Assembly: GCA_021234155.1 (NCBI GenBank) | Contig: JAJEKV010000008.1 | Span: 6,784,445-6,848,444, forward strand | Reading direction: 5' to 3' | Origin: Isoetes taiwanensis | Lineage: Eukaryota; Streptophyta; Lycopodiopsida; Isoetales; Isoetaceae | Length of the DNA stretch: 64,000 bases | Shown here: one piece after another, positions 19,790 through 31,797 of the stretch | Layout of the letters: each line of letters opens with the position of its first letter | How positions within the stretch are numbered: the stretch's first letter is position 1 | Made by a program: the position numbers and the translations under genes | The notes under the pieces: model-generated | What the model was told of the DNA's origin: nothing | Seen by the model: the letters and a program-made list of their open reading frames with translations, nothing else | Databases searched by the model: none

Positions 19790-22289
19790 TTATGTAGATC
19801 TCCCCAAATTTTTGCCAGCCTTTTTATTTCTCTGTTTAGATTTTTTGCTTCGAGTATTATTGGCAGGGGTGTTGGCATCCACCAATTTTAGCAATGTTTT
19901 GGAATGAGGCTTAGCCTTACAAAAAGAATCTCTCAAGAGCTCATCATCTCCCCAAGTATTATCCCCTAGATTTTCTTTATTAGAATCTAGATCTTTCTCA
20001 CTCTCACTATCAGAGGCACCCCCTGGAATAAACTCAAACATCCTGTTTACTGAGCTATCAAACAAGCATTTCTTAGCTGAATTATGAAAAGGTACTTGCC
20101 TGGGCACTTGAGCATCCATAAGAGAAGTATGAGGGTTGATGCAGATCTCGGGACTAAGACTTGGAGGAGTTTCAGAAACAACTTGGAGCTGATCTCGTTC
20201 TGGAGTATCTAATACCATTGCATTCTCTGAGAAACAGCCTGAGCAGCAGTCAACCTTTCCAACATCCTGGGCCTGAGTGCCAATATGAGTTGAGTTCATG
20301 CAGACTAACCCTTCCTGCAGTATGGCCATTTGTTGCTCTATATCTGCTGAGATGGACTGTCTCATTTGGTTCACAAGGGGAGGGGATATTTCAATATCAA
20401 TCAGAGGATGGAAATGAGATGGAGGAAATGAACATGGAGATTGGGGGGGTATGGGAACATCACTGAATGGAAATGAAGGAGTATCATGAAGTGAAGCAGG
20501 GATGTCATGATTTCCAGCAGACAACAATTGATCATCAAGGTTAGTATTTAAATCTGCAAGTACCTGAAACTGATTGGAGCAGAGAACCATGTTTTCTTGA
20601 TCAGGTTCATTTGAAATCACCAATGGAGATATTTTATCCCCTTTGTCCAAGTCGTGTTGGGGAAGAGTTGATGAAGAATTCTTACATTTATCCACTGCTA
20701 ATGTTTTCCTTTGTAGAGATTTAGAAATCTCACCTTGTTTCTCTAATTGTTTCTCTTGAGTTTTTGTAGAACCCAGGAGTTGAGATTTATTTGCATGGCT
20801 TTTCCTAATTAATAGATCTCCCTTACTGCTTTTTTGAAAATCCAATTTTGAAGACAGTTTGGAATTATTCAAGATTTTTGCATCTTGAATAATTCTATCA
20901 AGAGTTGAATGCAAATCTTCTGTTGATGTTGCTGACTGATCCATGGGGGCTTTCCCTTTTCCAATGTATTCACCATATTTCTGTATCACCTTTATTTCTG
21001 GAGGCTTTTTAAATATTCCTGTCAAAGCACTTTCATTTGAAATTGTTGCAGAATTATGATGGTCATGAGTTTGCTTTAACTTCTCCTTTTCCAATCTATT
21101 CTTATGGATTCTCCTTTGAGAACCATTGACCCTTTTCCAGCTGAAATCATTATGTTCATTTGCTTTTGATGCATTACCTAATAATGTCTTCACAGCTGTT
21201 TCATTTCTGTCTCGAGGCATAGCACTTCTGAATGCTATTGTTTCATGTGAGGATACAACTTTCTCAGCTTGACTCATACCCTTTAATGGAATTGTATTTA
21301 TTGTCATGTTTACCTGATTCTTAGAGCATGAACTGCAATTGTCATACCAAAAATGCCTGTTCTTACATGTTTGACATTGAGGAGGCAGACCTGACCACCT
21401 TAGTGATAGAGTTGACTTCTGTCCAAAAGCATCAAGGAAAGGAATTTGAGTTGGAATATCTTTGGAAAGGTCAAGTTGGATGAAGGCACGGGGTGGTCTC
21501 TCAGGGTAATATTCAGTGGAGATGTAGGTGCCAATGGAGTTAAATAAAGATCTGAAACAATCTTCATTCCAGCATGTAAAGTAGTAGAAGCAATGCATAA
21601 AGAGTCAAAGGATTTGGTGTCAAGTCTGGGATTCCATTTAAGAAAGGAGATTTGATAATTTTCAAATACCAGAGGACCATGGTTCAGAAAGAAATTTGCT
21701 GATCTTTTATTTTCACACTCAATCATGATGAATGGATAGTTTAGCCAGTAAATAGCTTTGATAAGAACACCTTTTTGGAGCTTTTGGCAGAAATTCCATA
21801 GCTTCCCTAGGTTAATGCCAGACTTGTTGACCTTAACTAGAATAGCAGTATCTTTAAGAATTGACATCTTTTCATGCACAGAGGGAAGATTTAAAGAAAT
21901 ACCATGATAGAGTGGTTGCTTGCTTCCATCAGCAGATCGGGTCTCCATTAAGGCTTGATCCAAAGCTTTGTCTGAGAGGACACTTCTAACTGGTTTTGGC
22001 ACCCTATAAGGCAATGGGATTTGAGTGTTTGGGTGCAAAATTGGAAGACGACCATAAAGATCCGGGTCCTTAGAAAGATTATCCCAGATTGGCACCTTAT
22101 GAGTTCTAGGGTGCATGATCTGATCAAAAGATAGAAGGTTAGCAAAATCACCAAAGAGCATACATTTTTTTGGATTTTCTTGGTAAAGACTTAACTGGTG
22201 AAGCAAGGGAGAGCTTTCGAGTCTTCAAGCTGAGCAAAATCGTGAAGAAAGGCTAGGAATTTAGGGCTAAAATTGGCTAGATTATCCAT
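19790..22289 (-). CDS. LINE ORF1, zinc-knuckle nucleic-acid-binding protein, two frameshifts
   Basis: ORF1 of plant L1 elements encodes an RNA-binding particle protein. The start is MDNLANFSPKFLAF (22289). A frameshift near 22215 is absent from the second copy, which reads AQLEDSERSPLLHQL. The next part holds the DUF4283-like N-domain (NLGKLWNFCQKLQKGVLIKA, MIECENKRSANFFL, FLKWNPRLD). A second frameshift near 21570 leads to FRSLFNSIGTYIS, PRAFIQLDLSKDIP, and a zinc knuckle CQTCKNRHFWYDNC (CX2CX3HX5C). The rest (about 480 residues) is polar and low-complexity, rich in Ser, Lys, Asn and Gln, ending KNLGRST at 19790. ORF1 ends 34 nt upstream of the ORF2 start. The original length would be near 830 residues. 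Confidence 0.85.
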
Positions 22290-22441
22290 TAAAAAGATCG
22301 GGGAAGAAAACAGAGACACGTGAGAAGGAAGTAAAAGGAGGGAGCGAGAAATTTGAAAGGAAAGAGGGAAAAGAAACAAATAGGGGAGAGGCAAATTGAA
22401 AGGAAATCAACTCAATCACTAAGAATTCAGGAAAGCACTCT

Positions 22442-22735
22442 TCATTGTCTTTGATCTGCCTCGGAATACAATTTGACTGTCAATTTTGAATCTGTCCAAT
22501 CACAATTTACTCTTAGTATAGCAGTTGCTTCAGTATTTTTGTTTCCAATGAATTCTTCCATTTCGATCTCAAATTCTTCACAGCTTGGAACAAATGTGTA
22601 TTCCAGATGAAAATTTTCCTCCGGGAAGAATTGATTTGTTATCAGAGAATGCCAAAGGCGAGTTGCAGATCCACACAGATATCCACAAGTTAGTCTGCCT
22701 TTATCCTGTAAAATTACAAAGATTTTAGTGTCCAT
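22442..22735 (-). CDS. Unassigned 5' ORF of the central LINE (97 residues)
   Basis: This ORF lies upstream of ORF1 and starts MDTKIFVILQDKGRL; it ends KLYSEADQRQ. The open frame extends upstream without a Met through FENSALLALHSIEIS and SNLSLLPYESSPNYLQ to a stop near 22855. The protein has an acidic segment (CEEFEIEMEEFIGNK) and alternating hydrophobic stretches suggestive of beta strands. I recognise no family. Its 97 residues are preserved in the second copy (36463-36756), but that copy is too young to prove selection. It could be a 5'-UTR ORF of the LINE or part of a transcript captured at its 5' end. Confidence 0.4.
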   Translation of the reverse strand: MDTKIFVILQDKGRLTCGYLCGSATRLWHSLITNQFFPEENFHLEYTFVPSCEEFEIEMEEFIGNKNTEATAILRVNCDWTDSKLTVKLYSEADQRQ

Positions 22736-22957
22736 TTGTAGATAATTTGGAGAGGATTCATATGGCAGTAGGCTCAGATTGCTAGCCCCTACAGGGCTAG
22801 CAGAAATCTCGATTGAATGAAGAGCTAGAAGAGCAGAATTTTCAAAATCCGAGCAAGAAGCAAGGCTTAACAGAAAAATGCACTAGAGGACAAAAATTCC
22901 AAGAAACTTGGCGCTCGAGCATTTTCGTTATCTGTCCCTGTTTTTATTCAATAGTTT

Positions 22958-23290
22958 GTGTAATACATATGTGATTATATTTTCGATTCTATTATATTTA
23001 ACACTGCATTCACTCTACACTTTATTTTATCAACATTTTCTTTCCTCCATATAATTTGAAATACTTTTCTTCTTTTGATTATCTCGCATCCTTCCAGACC
23101 CACAATGTTTTTCTTAACCATACTTTACATCCACATGTGTACACATATTAATTCATTAGTTATATGTATTCTCATTTACATACAATTATTACACATACAT
23201 ACATTGTTATATTTACATCGCACAGATACATCTCACAGATACATTCTATGTGGCATCATTAAGTTGATGCTGCCGGAGATGAGTCGAGGA
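22958..23290. other. AT-rich DNA right of the central LINE
   Basis: A TA-rich stretch with cacata and ttacat words and no coding motif. It is the counterpart of 14376-15003 on the other side of the insertion. Confidence 0.4.
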
Positions 23291-23305
23291 AAGGGGGTTG
23301 ATGGG

Positions 23306-24010
23306 TCACTGTGCGCCTTTGGTATCGCCAGCAGAATTGTCTGCATCAAGGAAAGGGGCAGTTCTGAAAGTAGTGTCCTTGGCGGAAGCATCGAAAACAT
23401 GCCCTAGGAGCTGTTTTTGTGTTTCTTTCGAAATAGAGTGAAGAAGCTGTTGTGTAGCACTCATAATGGTGTCCAGCTTAGCAGGCTCTGGGCGTTGGCT
23501 TAGAGTAGAGGTTGAGAGTCCTAGTTCCGAGATCATAGGGGCCGCCCCCTCTAATTCAAGGGCTCTTGTTGCGGCTTAGCTACGGACTTGGTGACAAATG
23601 CACGTACCATTTTGGGAAGTTACTGACACTTATGAGTATGTGGAACATAGCGAGCTTTGAAAGCTTGAGCAAAGTTGCCAAACCTGCACGTATTATCTGT
23701 TACGTAAGCCATTAGCTGAAGCATATACCCTTCCCACTAATTACGGGCAGGACCCGTGAGGTTATTGATAGCAAGTCTCGTGGTGGCTTTATCAGTCATC
23801 CCATACCCATTGGCAACCTAGTGGATCTCCTTTAGCCAAGACTCAGCATCTACGCCGCAGAACTGGAGGAGCTTGTGGGTCCGACAAATACTAGCGCTTG
23901 CAGAGGCAATCACTTTTTGATCCTTGTCAATGGACTTCTCTTGTTCAGTATCAGACTCGGAAGAGTCGATGGAGTCCAAATTTGAGCTGGGTGCAGTTGT
24001 AGGACGTGGG
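23306..24010 (-). pseudogene. Gag-like remnant of a Ty3/gypsy-type retrotransposon
   Basis: On the minus strand the order is an acidic, Ser-rich start (DSSESDTEQEKSIDKDQK), then KLLQFCGVDAESWLKEIH, VANGYGMTDKATTRLAINNL and TGPARN.WEGYMLQL with AQAFKARYVP. This follows the Retrotrans_gag pattern (F.G..A..WL....D..k...a...L.G.A..Ww). Stops occur in the Wxx region and after HTHKCQ. A last open piece (23306-23536, MISELGLSTSTLSQRPEP) could be the gag C-terminus. No zinc knuckle is seen. The 5' to 3' order and strand agree with the integrase remnant at 14.1-14.4 kb, so both may be ends of one element; pol is missing. Confidence 0.5.
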
Positions 24011-24017
24011 CGTTTAA

Positions 24018-24310
24018 CGCGTCTATGGTGTGCAGGAGGGCAAAAGTATGCTGGTGGGTATCAAAAAAACGTGGCCCCAGCACTTAGATCAGCACCCTGG
24101 ATGTACTATTCTATCATAGTATTCCACTTGTTATTAGTTGGAGTTGTTACATATTTCTATTGATTACCTAATTACCATGTGCTAGTACCAGTAACACCTT
24201 AAACAAGCTGCCATATGGGGTGCTATATGAGTGCTGTCAGCATGTGTCCGGACGCCTGCTTTTGATACCCACCAGCATACTTTTGCCCAGGAACACAACA
24301 AGCCATAGAC
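24018..24310. repeat. Inverted repeat around 24.15 kb
   Basis: The arm at 24038-24065 (gggcaaaagtatgctggtgg and on into gtatcaaaa) is matched in reverse complement at 24263-24291. Weaker pairing extends outwards (cgtctatgg at about 24021 against ccatagacg at about 24303). About 200 bp lie between the arms. Confidence 0.6.
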
Positions 24311-27300
24311 GGTGGTGCACATTGCAAAATATACAGCTGCAGTTCTTCCACCTGGTGCTTGATAAGAATGATCTCCTGCTCGCAAGTCAAACGTCGACGT
24401 TCCACTATGGCAGGCCATGGGGCCTGTCGTATTCCATCTATAGCAAAAGGGAGATTACTTATAGACGAGAAATGTGTATGAATCAAATAAAAAATGATTG
24501 AACATACACATGTAGCATCCATATGTAAAGGACCTTATTCATAGTTTCGAATGATTTTTTTTTTTATATAATACAAATGAGAGTGCGAAGTAGGACTACA
24601 CATAGAATAGTGCACGAAGGCGAATATAATTATAACATTAGAAAAGTGACATGGAACGCTTGGGGTGGAAGGTTGTCGACTGAGAGCGAGCATTGCGAGT
24701 AAAAAGTAAATAGTATTGATTCAGGCACCTTTGACGGACAAAACATAATGTGAAGATTTAGTGATAATAAGATGTTATATCTAGGCATAGTTATTCGAAG
24801 ATGTGAGTGGGTCCACGATCTTTTCAAGAGTGTTGTCCCGTAAGGACCATAGGAAGTCGTACTTATCACGAGCTTGGAGGATGATGTCCTGATACTCCAT
24901 GGTCGGGCTTACTACCAAGAGGTTGAACAAGTTGTTCATTGCCCGATAGAGTACCCAAAGGTGGTCTTCAACATCGAGGAGTACTTCATCGTTTTTGTCA
25001 TCCCAATAGGGCCATCCCCACTGCCTGGTGCTCCGTAAGTCATGGGCGGCCCTATCTCGAAGAAGCATCACAAGCTCCCATCCTTGAGTGGTATAGTGTG
25101 GCGTGTTCGATGCAGGAATCATCTCTGTGGTCAATGCTAGACCCCAAAGTAGAGGCTGGAGGATCCCTTGCCTTGAGGTACACACCTGTTATGGATTATG
25201 ACTTTGAGACGCTTAAGGGGGTAAGGAATAGAATAACCATATGGTGGTTACTAACGAAGGTTCAAGCATAAGGGTTTTCTATTATGAGATTGAGAGAGTT
25301 TAGTGCATCCATCTCATCATGAGGGAGCCAAAGCCGACGACATCTAAAACTGATCAAAAGTTGAAGTTGACATGATAACCTAAGAAAATAGGTTAATTGT
25401 GACAAAGCATGGTTGATATTGGGGACACAAAGAATATTTAGCTGAAGGAGCCTTTAGAAAAGCTCTTCATGTGGGGTAGTGGCCTTCGGAATAATGGCAT
25501 AATATCCCATGGGGGAATCATAGTTTATGTATGGGACTGAAGTCCTATAAAGCAGTAAGGAAATGGTTGAAGTACCTAGGGGCCCTATCAAAATGTAGGC
25601 CGCATATACCATTCCAACATAGAGTTGGCTACTGTCCATTTGGGAAGTCGGTGGCACAGCCACATCATAAAGGTACATAGGCAATGGGTTTTGTTTCAAA
25701 GAACTACCGAGGTTACACTTTAGCTAAGTTAGAGCAGAGCTCCAGCATTGTGGGATGAGGATATATGTTTACTATGTACGTATTATGTACACATATGATA
25801 AACATCTCGGAGAGGTAATGTATGCAGTGACACGAGGAGAGAAAGACGAGTGTATCCCATAGGTACCAATGAAGGGTCTGGAGTATGTCTGGAACGTGCA
25901 AACAACAGTGAATCTATTGGATGGTAAGGTATGATGTTGTAGTTGGCACTTGAAATAAATATCAACGAGCAATAGAATAAAGCTTAGGATGATGGGGTTG
26001 AGCAGTATAATAGTGCAATTCCAAGATGCGTAGCGAATAGCAGTTACCTACTAGAAGATCGAATATTGTCTTGCATAGACATCGAAGACTAGATCTCCCA
26101 CATGATCCATACCCGGATCAGGCAGAGGCGACCCCCATGGGTTAGATGGAAGTGTAAGTTAGAACACATAGTGCTCGAACATCGATACAAGCCATCGATA
26201 CAAGCCAGGGTAGATACTTTAGAAAGGTTTAGAAAAAGCAAGGGAGGCACCTTGATGACTCTAGGTAACTTAGGATTCTTATGAAAGCTCTCTCGCTAAT
26301 TTAGGGCATGATTATGGCTTAGATGAGGATGCCAAGTCACTGGTAATGCCACAACAGTGGCATAATATCATCACAGAGAAACGTAATGACTAACATTTCT
26401 AGGGCGCGCGACAACGTTGAATCCTAACCCCCAATGATATGTGGGTTAATAACATTTGGGGTGGATGCAAGCTTGGACATAAATTGCTATATCATATGGC
26501 ATATAATAGCGGCTTAGAAGCCACAAGACAGTTAAAGAATACCTAAAGGAGTAAATGAATTGGTGACCCTATGGAATAAAAGCTACAACCAAAGGGTGAA
26601 TTCTATATGCTGTATCACGTGAAAGGGCCGGGATAACGAATTGACCATGGACGTAGAAAGCTTATTAAGGAAGAAAAGGAATGAAGGACCCTTGTTCGTG
26701 ATATTTAGCGGCCCAGATGGGAAGGTTATTACCAAACATAAAGGGTGGTCTTTCCCAACCTGCAAAAAATAGATTTTTGGCTTCAAAGGCAGCAAGAGCA
26801 GAAAAGCTCTTTAAAGGTTTGGTGCATGGCTTAGGAAAGAAGGCTTTCATTTTCTAGGACAACATGGTGAATTGAATTCACCAAGAACCTTTTTAATAGA
26901 AGAGGCCTCTCTTGAGAGGTCTTTGAGTAGTACCGTCCTTTGGGATATCCACATAATCCCTTAGAATATGTAAGTTTATTTGTGGAACTTAATGACGTTT
27001 AGGCACTAAAGTAATGGTTCGAAACACTTTGCCCCAACCATATCTAGATACCCTAGAAGGAGATGACAATTCAACAATGGTTGGGTGCCATTAGACCGTT
27101 ATGGTAGAACAACTCCGAAAGAGGATAGGCCATCGTCAATTTGACAGGCGTATTGACATCGCTGTGGGGGTTTCAACACAAGCAATCGCTATGTGTTATA
27201 GAGTATGTAGCGCGATCTGGGGAAGTGATCCATAAAAGGAACATGACCATTGAGAAGAAGTATTGAAGGGTGATAGGATTAAAGAAATCCAAACCCATGG

Positions 27301-28040
27301 TCTAGAGGGGTGCTGCATGGCAGTCTATAGTCGGTTGGGCCAAGTGAGATCCTCTCTCTGGGAAATGAGGCGATTCAAGGCTTAGACACTAAAGAGAAAC
27401 AACGTTAATTATAGTTATATCTATAAAATGTTACTTAACCCTTAATATATAACGTTGAATAAGGTCTAATATAAAGCATATGAATATAGTATAGATTAAA
27501 TCATGGCAAGGCCCGAAGAAATTTTGTTATCAAGGCATCTACCAAAGGAAAAAGAATATTTAAAGCTATAGGTCTAGGAATGTCAATAACTAGACATTAT
27601 TATCCAAAAGAATATCCAAGTTGATAGTGGATTAGAATCTAACTTAGAAGTCTCTATCTTACTCAGAGGAGTTCCCTTCCACCGCTCAGCGTGAAAGTTC
27701 ATCGATATAGTTGGGGGAACCATTCCGCAGTGATAGTAAGAACCCTTAGGTTATTCCTACCCCACCATGGTTGCACAAGTCCGGCGGAGTTGTTGCCACC
27801 ACATCGTTGGTTTAGGGAGAGATGATTACTAGACCGAAGTCTTAGTAGAGAAACAGAGATACTATTAGGTAAGTATAACAAGGGACTATTATATTTATTG
27901 AAAGGAGGCTTATCGTGTTGGTAAAGGGTTTGGATGTGTGGTGGGAGGGCAAGGGTTTAAGTTCCTATAATACAGTCTTATATAGAAAGTTGCTATGCAG
28001 AGAAAACAGAGCATATAAGAAATATGTGGAACCACATTCA
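24311..28040. other. Long stretch without a recognisable gene
   Basis: I find no family motif on either strand in 3.7 kb. The longest frame (24781-25185, minus, 134 residues, acidic and Trp-rich: GWPYWDDKNDEVLLDVEDHL) has some coding character and could be a decayed retrotransposon or host protein. A few shorter frames (about 24223-24522 and 25454-25699, both minus) show no motif. Composition suggests old retrotransposon remains. Confidence 0.4.
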
Positions 28041-28043
28041 AGG

Positions 28044-28193
28044 AAGCTTGGCATGGTGGTAAGCGCTTAAAGCTTTAGTTGGAAGGTCGCAAGTTCAAAT
28101 CTATGTTGAGGGGGCAAAAAGACATTTATATGGTGAAAATATGATGGAATTTTTATACGGCAAAAATATGTTTTTTTTTTTTTTTTTTTTTTT
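28044..28193 (+). mobile_element. SINE-like unit with tRNA-derived head and T-tail
   Basis: The unit starts with tggcatggtggtaagcgc (A-box-like) and has gcaagttcaaatct about 45 bp later (B box GTTCAAATC), the spacing of a tRNA-derived pol III promoter. A short body follows and ends in a run of about 23 T (28171-28193). Head, short body and a homopolymer 3' end are the SINE plan. No clear target-site duplication is visible. Confidence 0.5.
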
Positions 28194-28601
28194 ATTGCAA
28201 GTAATATTTTAGTTGGAAGCTTCTAGCTCTTTACTCATAGTATAGTACTTTGGGTGGATTCACATGATAAAATAATATCAACAGGTCTGGGTAATATGTT
28301 TGCCCAATATGTATTTGTAAAGGGATTAAACATCCATATCGGCATGATTTGTCTATGCACGATTTAACAGATAAGGTTGATCATAATTTGTCAGTACAGG
28401 ATATACAATGGTCTACGTAGCATGGTAGAGGCCATATGGCCATTAAAGATATTACAATATTTACTTACATTTATTAAACAAAACTAAAGAAAATTAAACC
28501 CTAAAACGTTGCATTTACTGAAGGTGGGCTTGAAAGACAGTAAATGCCTCTTGACCTAGCAGAAGATCTATGACAGTGATCCAATAGCCAATTTTCTCTT
28601 G

Positions 28602-28916
28602 GGTACATGCGCCCACATAATGGGCTACTTTTCGGATGGTAATTACACATCGGATTCTGATAATGAAGAATTTAACATTGCTGATTTGAAGCGGGAGCTT
28701 GAAGCTTATACAGTTAAGACTGGTAAGTCTAATCACAGAATGTATTCTAGATGCACTAGAGGCGGCTGTGGCCAAAAAAGAGGCATTTTTCAAAGAGATG
28801 ATAGAAGCTATCAAAGAGGTCCCAAGCATTTCGGCAAAAGGCGATGAGTATCAAGATATACAAAAAATCCAGGAAACTCAGGAGATGGATGGGGATCCAG
28901 ACTTCGATCAGGTTTC
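28602..28916 (+). pseudogene. Orphan coding-like segment, acidic and helical, one frameshift
   Basis: One frame reads YFSDGNYTSDSDNEEFNIAD then LKRELEAYTVKTG up to about 28722. The next frame continues ITECILDALEAAVAKKEAFF, KEMIEAIKEVP and IQKIQETQEMDGDPDFDQ to about 28912. The change of frame falls at actggtaagtctaatcacag, where an intron-like word gtaagt...cag of only 16 nt lies. Composition is protein-like (heptad hydrophobics, acidic), but I recognise no family. It may be a decayed host exon or a retrotransposon coiled-coil. Confidence 0.35.
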
Positions 28917-29608
28917 ATTTAAGATCTATAAGTTTAATTGGTTGTTATATAGATAAATTTATCTGCTAGTTCCAGATCTCGCATGATGAAACTTATAAGG
29001 CAAGTTTGCTCATAAGGATTCAGGCGGCGGTTAGATGCATTAGAAATACATCTGTAAGGCACCAAATAAAGGGTTAAATTCTGATTTTTAAAGTCATAGA
29101 TGTTACAGTAATAGTCCACTGACTGGAAGTCACCCTATACACTAGTAACAATGGCTTTTAGTTGTTCCAAAACAAGATGCAATTCTATCTATCAATAAAT
29201 AAGGACGATGTATCAGTATTTTACCATTGGATGGTCTAGATTTGGCCTTCTTGTTGTGATTATTCAACAGGGAAAAACTGTAAAGCTATGAGAAGATCTA
29301 CATAAACATGAATAATTTAGGGCAGGTGTGAAGCTCTGGAATAATTTAGATCAGTGATAACAATATCTAAATGCATAACTTCATGGTTTTCAGTGGAAAT
29401 ACAAAAGTTATTCTCTGATTTCAGTTCATTTTTGTTGTCAAGACTTACTAATAGGGCAAAAGGAACAATGGGTAATCAGCGAAGAGCTGAAAACCCCAAC
29501 GTACCTTTTGGCCCTTGCCCTGATACCATTCTCATGCTAACATGGTATTGTTTGGCTTCAGGTACGGGGTTTTCTTCTCATTGTCTCTCTTTCTTTACAA
29601 GTATGGTT
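28917..29608. other. No gene recognised
   Basis: An AT-rich stretch left of the large duplication. Frames at 29354-29635 (plus) run across the duplication border and have no motif. Confidence 0.4.
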
Positions 29609-30598
29609 TGGCTGCAAGGATGGATCAAGTTCTGATAAAAATAGCAGTTGGCGTTCTTATACAACACACTGATATGTCTACTGAGCACATGAACAGGGTT
29701 CTTTTATATCTGAGTTTATATTCCTGCAAAGTTTGCTTATAATACATTCTGCTGAATGATATAGATATTGATATATTTTCGGCTTAAAAGTCTATGATAT
29801 ACGGATCTTAAAAAGGAAAAAGATCTATGGATATATTTTGTAAGTAAGTTCCTCTCATGAAATGAAACTTACTATTTTGAGATAAGATAAATAATGGAAA
29901 AGACCTCTGTCACAAATATATCAGGTATTCGGATCTGATCTGATTGGTGTATCATAATTTTGAACCTGTATGACCATACTAATGGTTATGCTATGATTAA
30001 CTAAGGCATATAAGCCAGTAAATACATATAATAGGTTGGACAGATCGAAATTATTGACTGGTCCCTAAAGGTTCTTTGTAAACTTTAATTTTTTATAATA
30101 GGATGGCCAGGGTGGGGTAATAAGATCCCAATTTGGCTGAACATAATAGGCCCTTGGCAAAACCACATTATGAAATCTAACGAAATGCATGTGATAGAGA
30201 TCATCTAGCTGGATCTAAATTCTAAAGTCACAAATACCGTTTAATGATCTTCTGGCATAAAAGGATATAGCTGAAACAGAATATTAAATATCAATCAGGC
30301 TACAAGTTTAGCACTAGATAAACATAGTAAGGTTCTAGAAAAGCACTTGGTCTAAGACTCGAAGTTTGTCAGGCTTCAAATACAGTTTTGGTTATGACAT
30401 GTTGTCTCTCTCAAGTCTTAAATGTGAATATAACTGTCATCTAATCCCTAAGGCAGATACCACTTTTGTATAAATTATTACACCAGTATGGGAATATCTA
30501 TGTGATCTAGTGATGTATATATTTGAGTTGATTATGAGGGGTGATACTACACTAGAAAGCTCGCTCATGCTAGTAGTAAAGTGATAATACGAGTGCTA

Positions 30599-30620
30599 TT
30601 TTTTTTTATTTTTTTTTTAA
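30599..30620 (-). other. T-rich tract, possible retroelement poly(A) end
   Basis: T9-A-T10 on the plus strand could be the poly(A) tail of a minus-strand retroelement whose body lies to the right. I see no element body or target-site duplication to confirm it. The duplicate is at 37774-37795. Confidence 0.25.
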
Positions 30621-31797
30621 TGCGATAAATATTGCCATTGCAAATAATAGAAAAATAGTGCAAGTCATACTAAGTCTCGAAAGTTCCCTTCAAATAGCCA
30701 TATATATGTCTCTCAAGTTGTACCTCCCTCAAGTGGAGCATCGTAAATTGTAACAACATAGCATTGTGCCAATCTTGGTGATACATTGGTGCTAGGCACA
30801 CAACCATTACGTCAAGGTAAAGATTTGAAGTTAAAAGATCATTTGTTGTCTTTATACACGAAATAGGAGGTTTTTTAGTTGAATATGAAGAAAAATGGCA
30901 TGCTTGCCACTTGTCAATATTCTATAAATTGCTTGCATGCATAGTTCTCTTTTGCTTTCTCCTTGAACACTTTAAAGTAGTATTTCAATGAATTGTTGGC
31001 TAGTAAACATTTCAAAGGTAAACGGCCGTGGGTGGATAAAGGTACGTTTACTCCAATTACAATCTTCACATGCAAGTTTCACTTAGGATTTGCCAAAAAG
31101 AGCAACCCTAACATGTAGGGTTTTTTCTACAAAAAGGAGCCGCTTTGTATCCGCTTGTTCTTGCTAAATCTTCTGTCTCTTCATGCCTAGTTTGGCTGCC
31201 ATTCTGCTGGCAGATCTGATCCTATTTCTCTCACGAGAAGTCTAATGTGCCTTTTGAAAGATTGGTGACCTTGAATGGGCGAAAATGCCAAGAGCTATGT
31301 GACGGCACTTAGTGTCATGCGCACATTCCCAGCCTCTGTTAGAATAGATGGAGGTATGCTGCTGTACAGTCTTAGCATCAGTTGCATGTCATGGCTTAGA
31401 ATGGAAAATGGCTACTGTTCTAGCTACATTTTTGTGGATGCACAATAAAGGAACAATCTCATACACATTCAACTGAATACGGGTGAAATACGGGTTTCTT
31501 TTTCAATTCTAAGACTCCATTTTGCTCGACAGGCACTCTGTGTGCCCGAACCCATTTGATGTCGTTTTGATGCGGGATGCTGGTGTCCCTAGGGTAATTG
31601 GATTGTCTTCGACATGTTGGTGCAAAAATTAGCTCAATCCGAGTTACCTAGAGAAAGTTATGGCCTGTGAAAATAAGGGACCTCTTTTTTCTCCAGAAAC
31701 TTAACATATTTGATTCTAAGGACTTACGCCTTAATTCCTCCTCCCATAACTAGGTCAACATACATACTAGTTATGGAATTGGGATGGTTCCACACAT

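Larger units (their letters stand above)
15004..22957 (-). mobile_element. Near-complete L1-type LINE with poly(A) tail and target-site duplication
   Basis: The element runs on the minus strand from about 22946 (5') to a 26-nt poly(A) tail (poly-T at 15012-15037). The 11-bp word ttcaatagttt occurs at 15004-15014 and 22947-22957, a plausible target-site duplication that merges with the tail. Inside, 5' to 3', are an unassigned short ORF, ORF1 with a zinc knuckle, a 34-nt gap, ORF2 with endonuclease, reverse transcriptase and zf-RVT, and an unassigned 3' ORF. The long open ORF2 argues for a young insertion, although frameshifts in ORF1 and near the ORF2 end would disable it. A 5' portion is copied almost perfectly at 34600-36787. 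Confidence 0.85.

Noticed and set aside
24781-25185. 134-residue minus-strand frame, Trp- and Asp-rich
   Set aside because: Somewhat protein-like, but no recognisable family, no splice context and no repeat copy; kept only as a note in the unresolved stretch.
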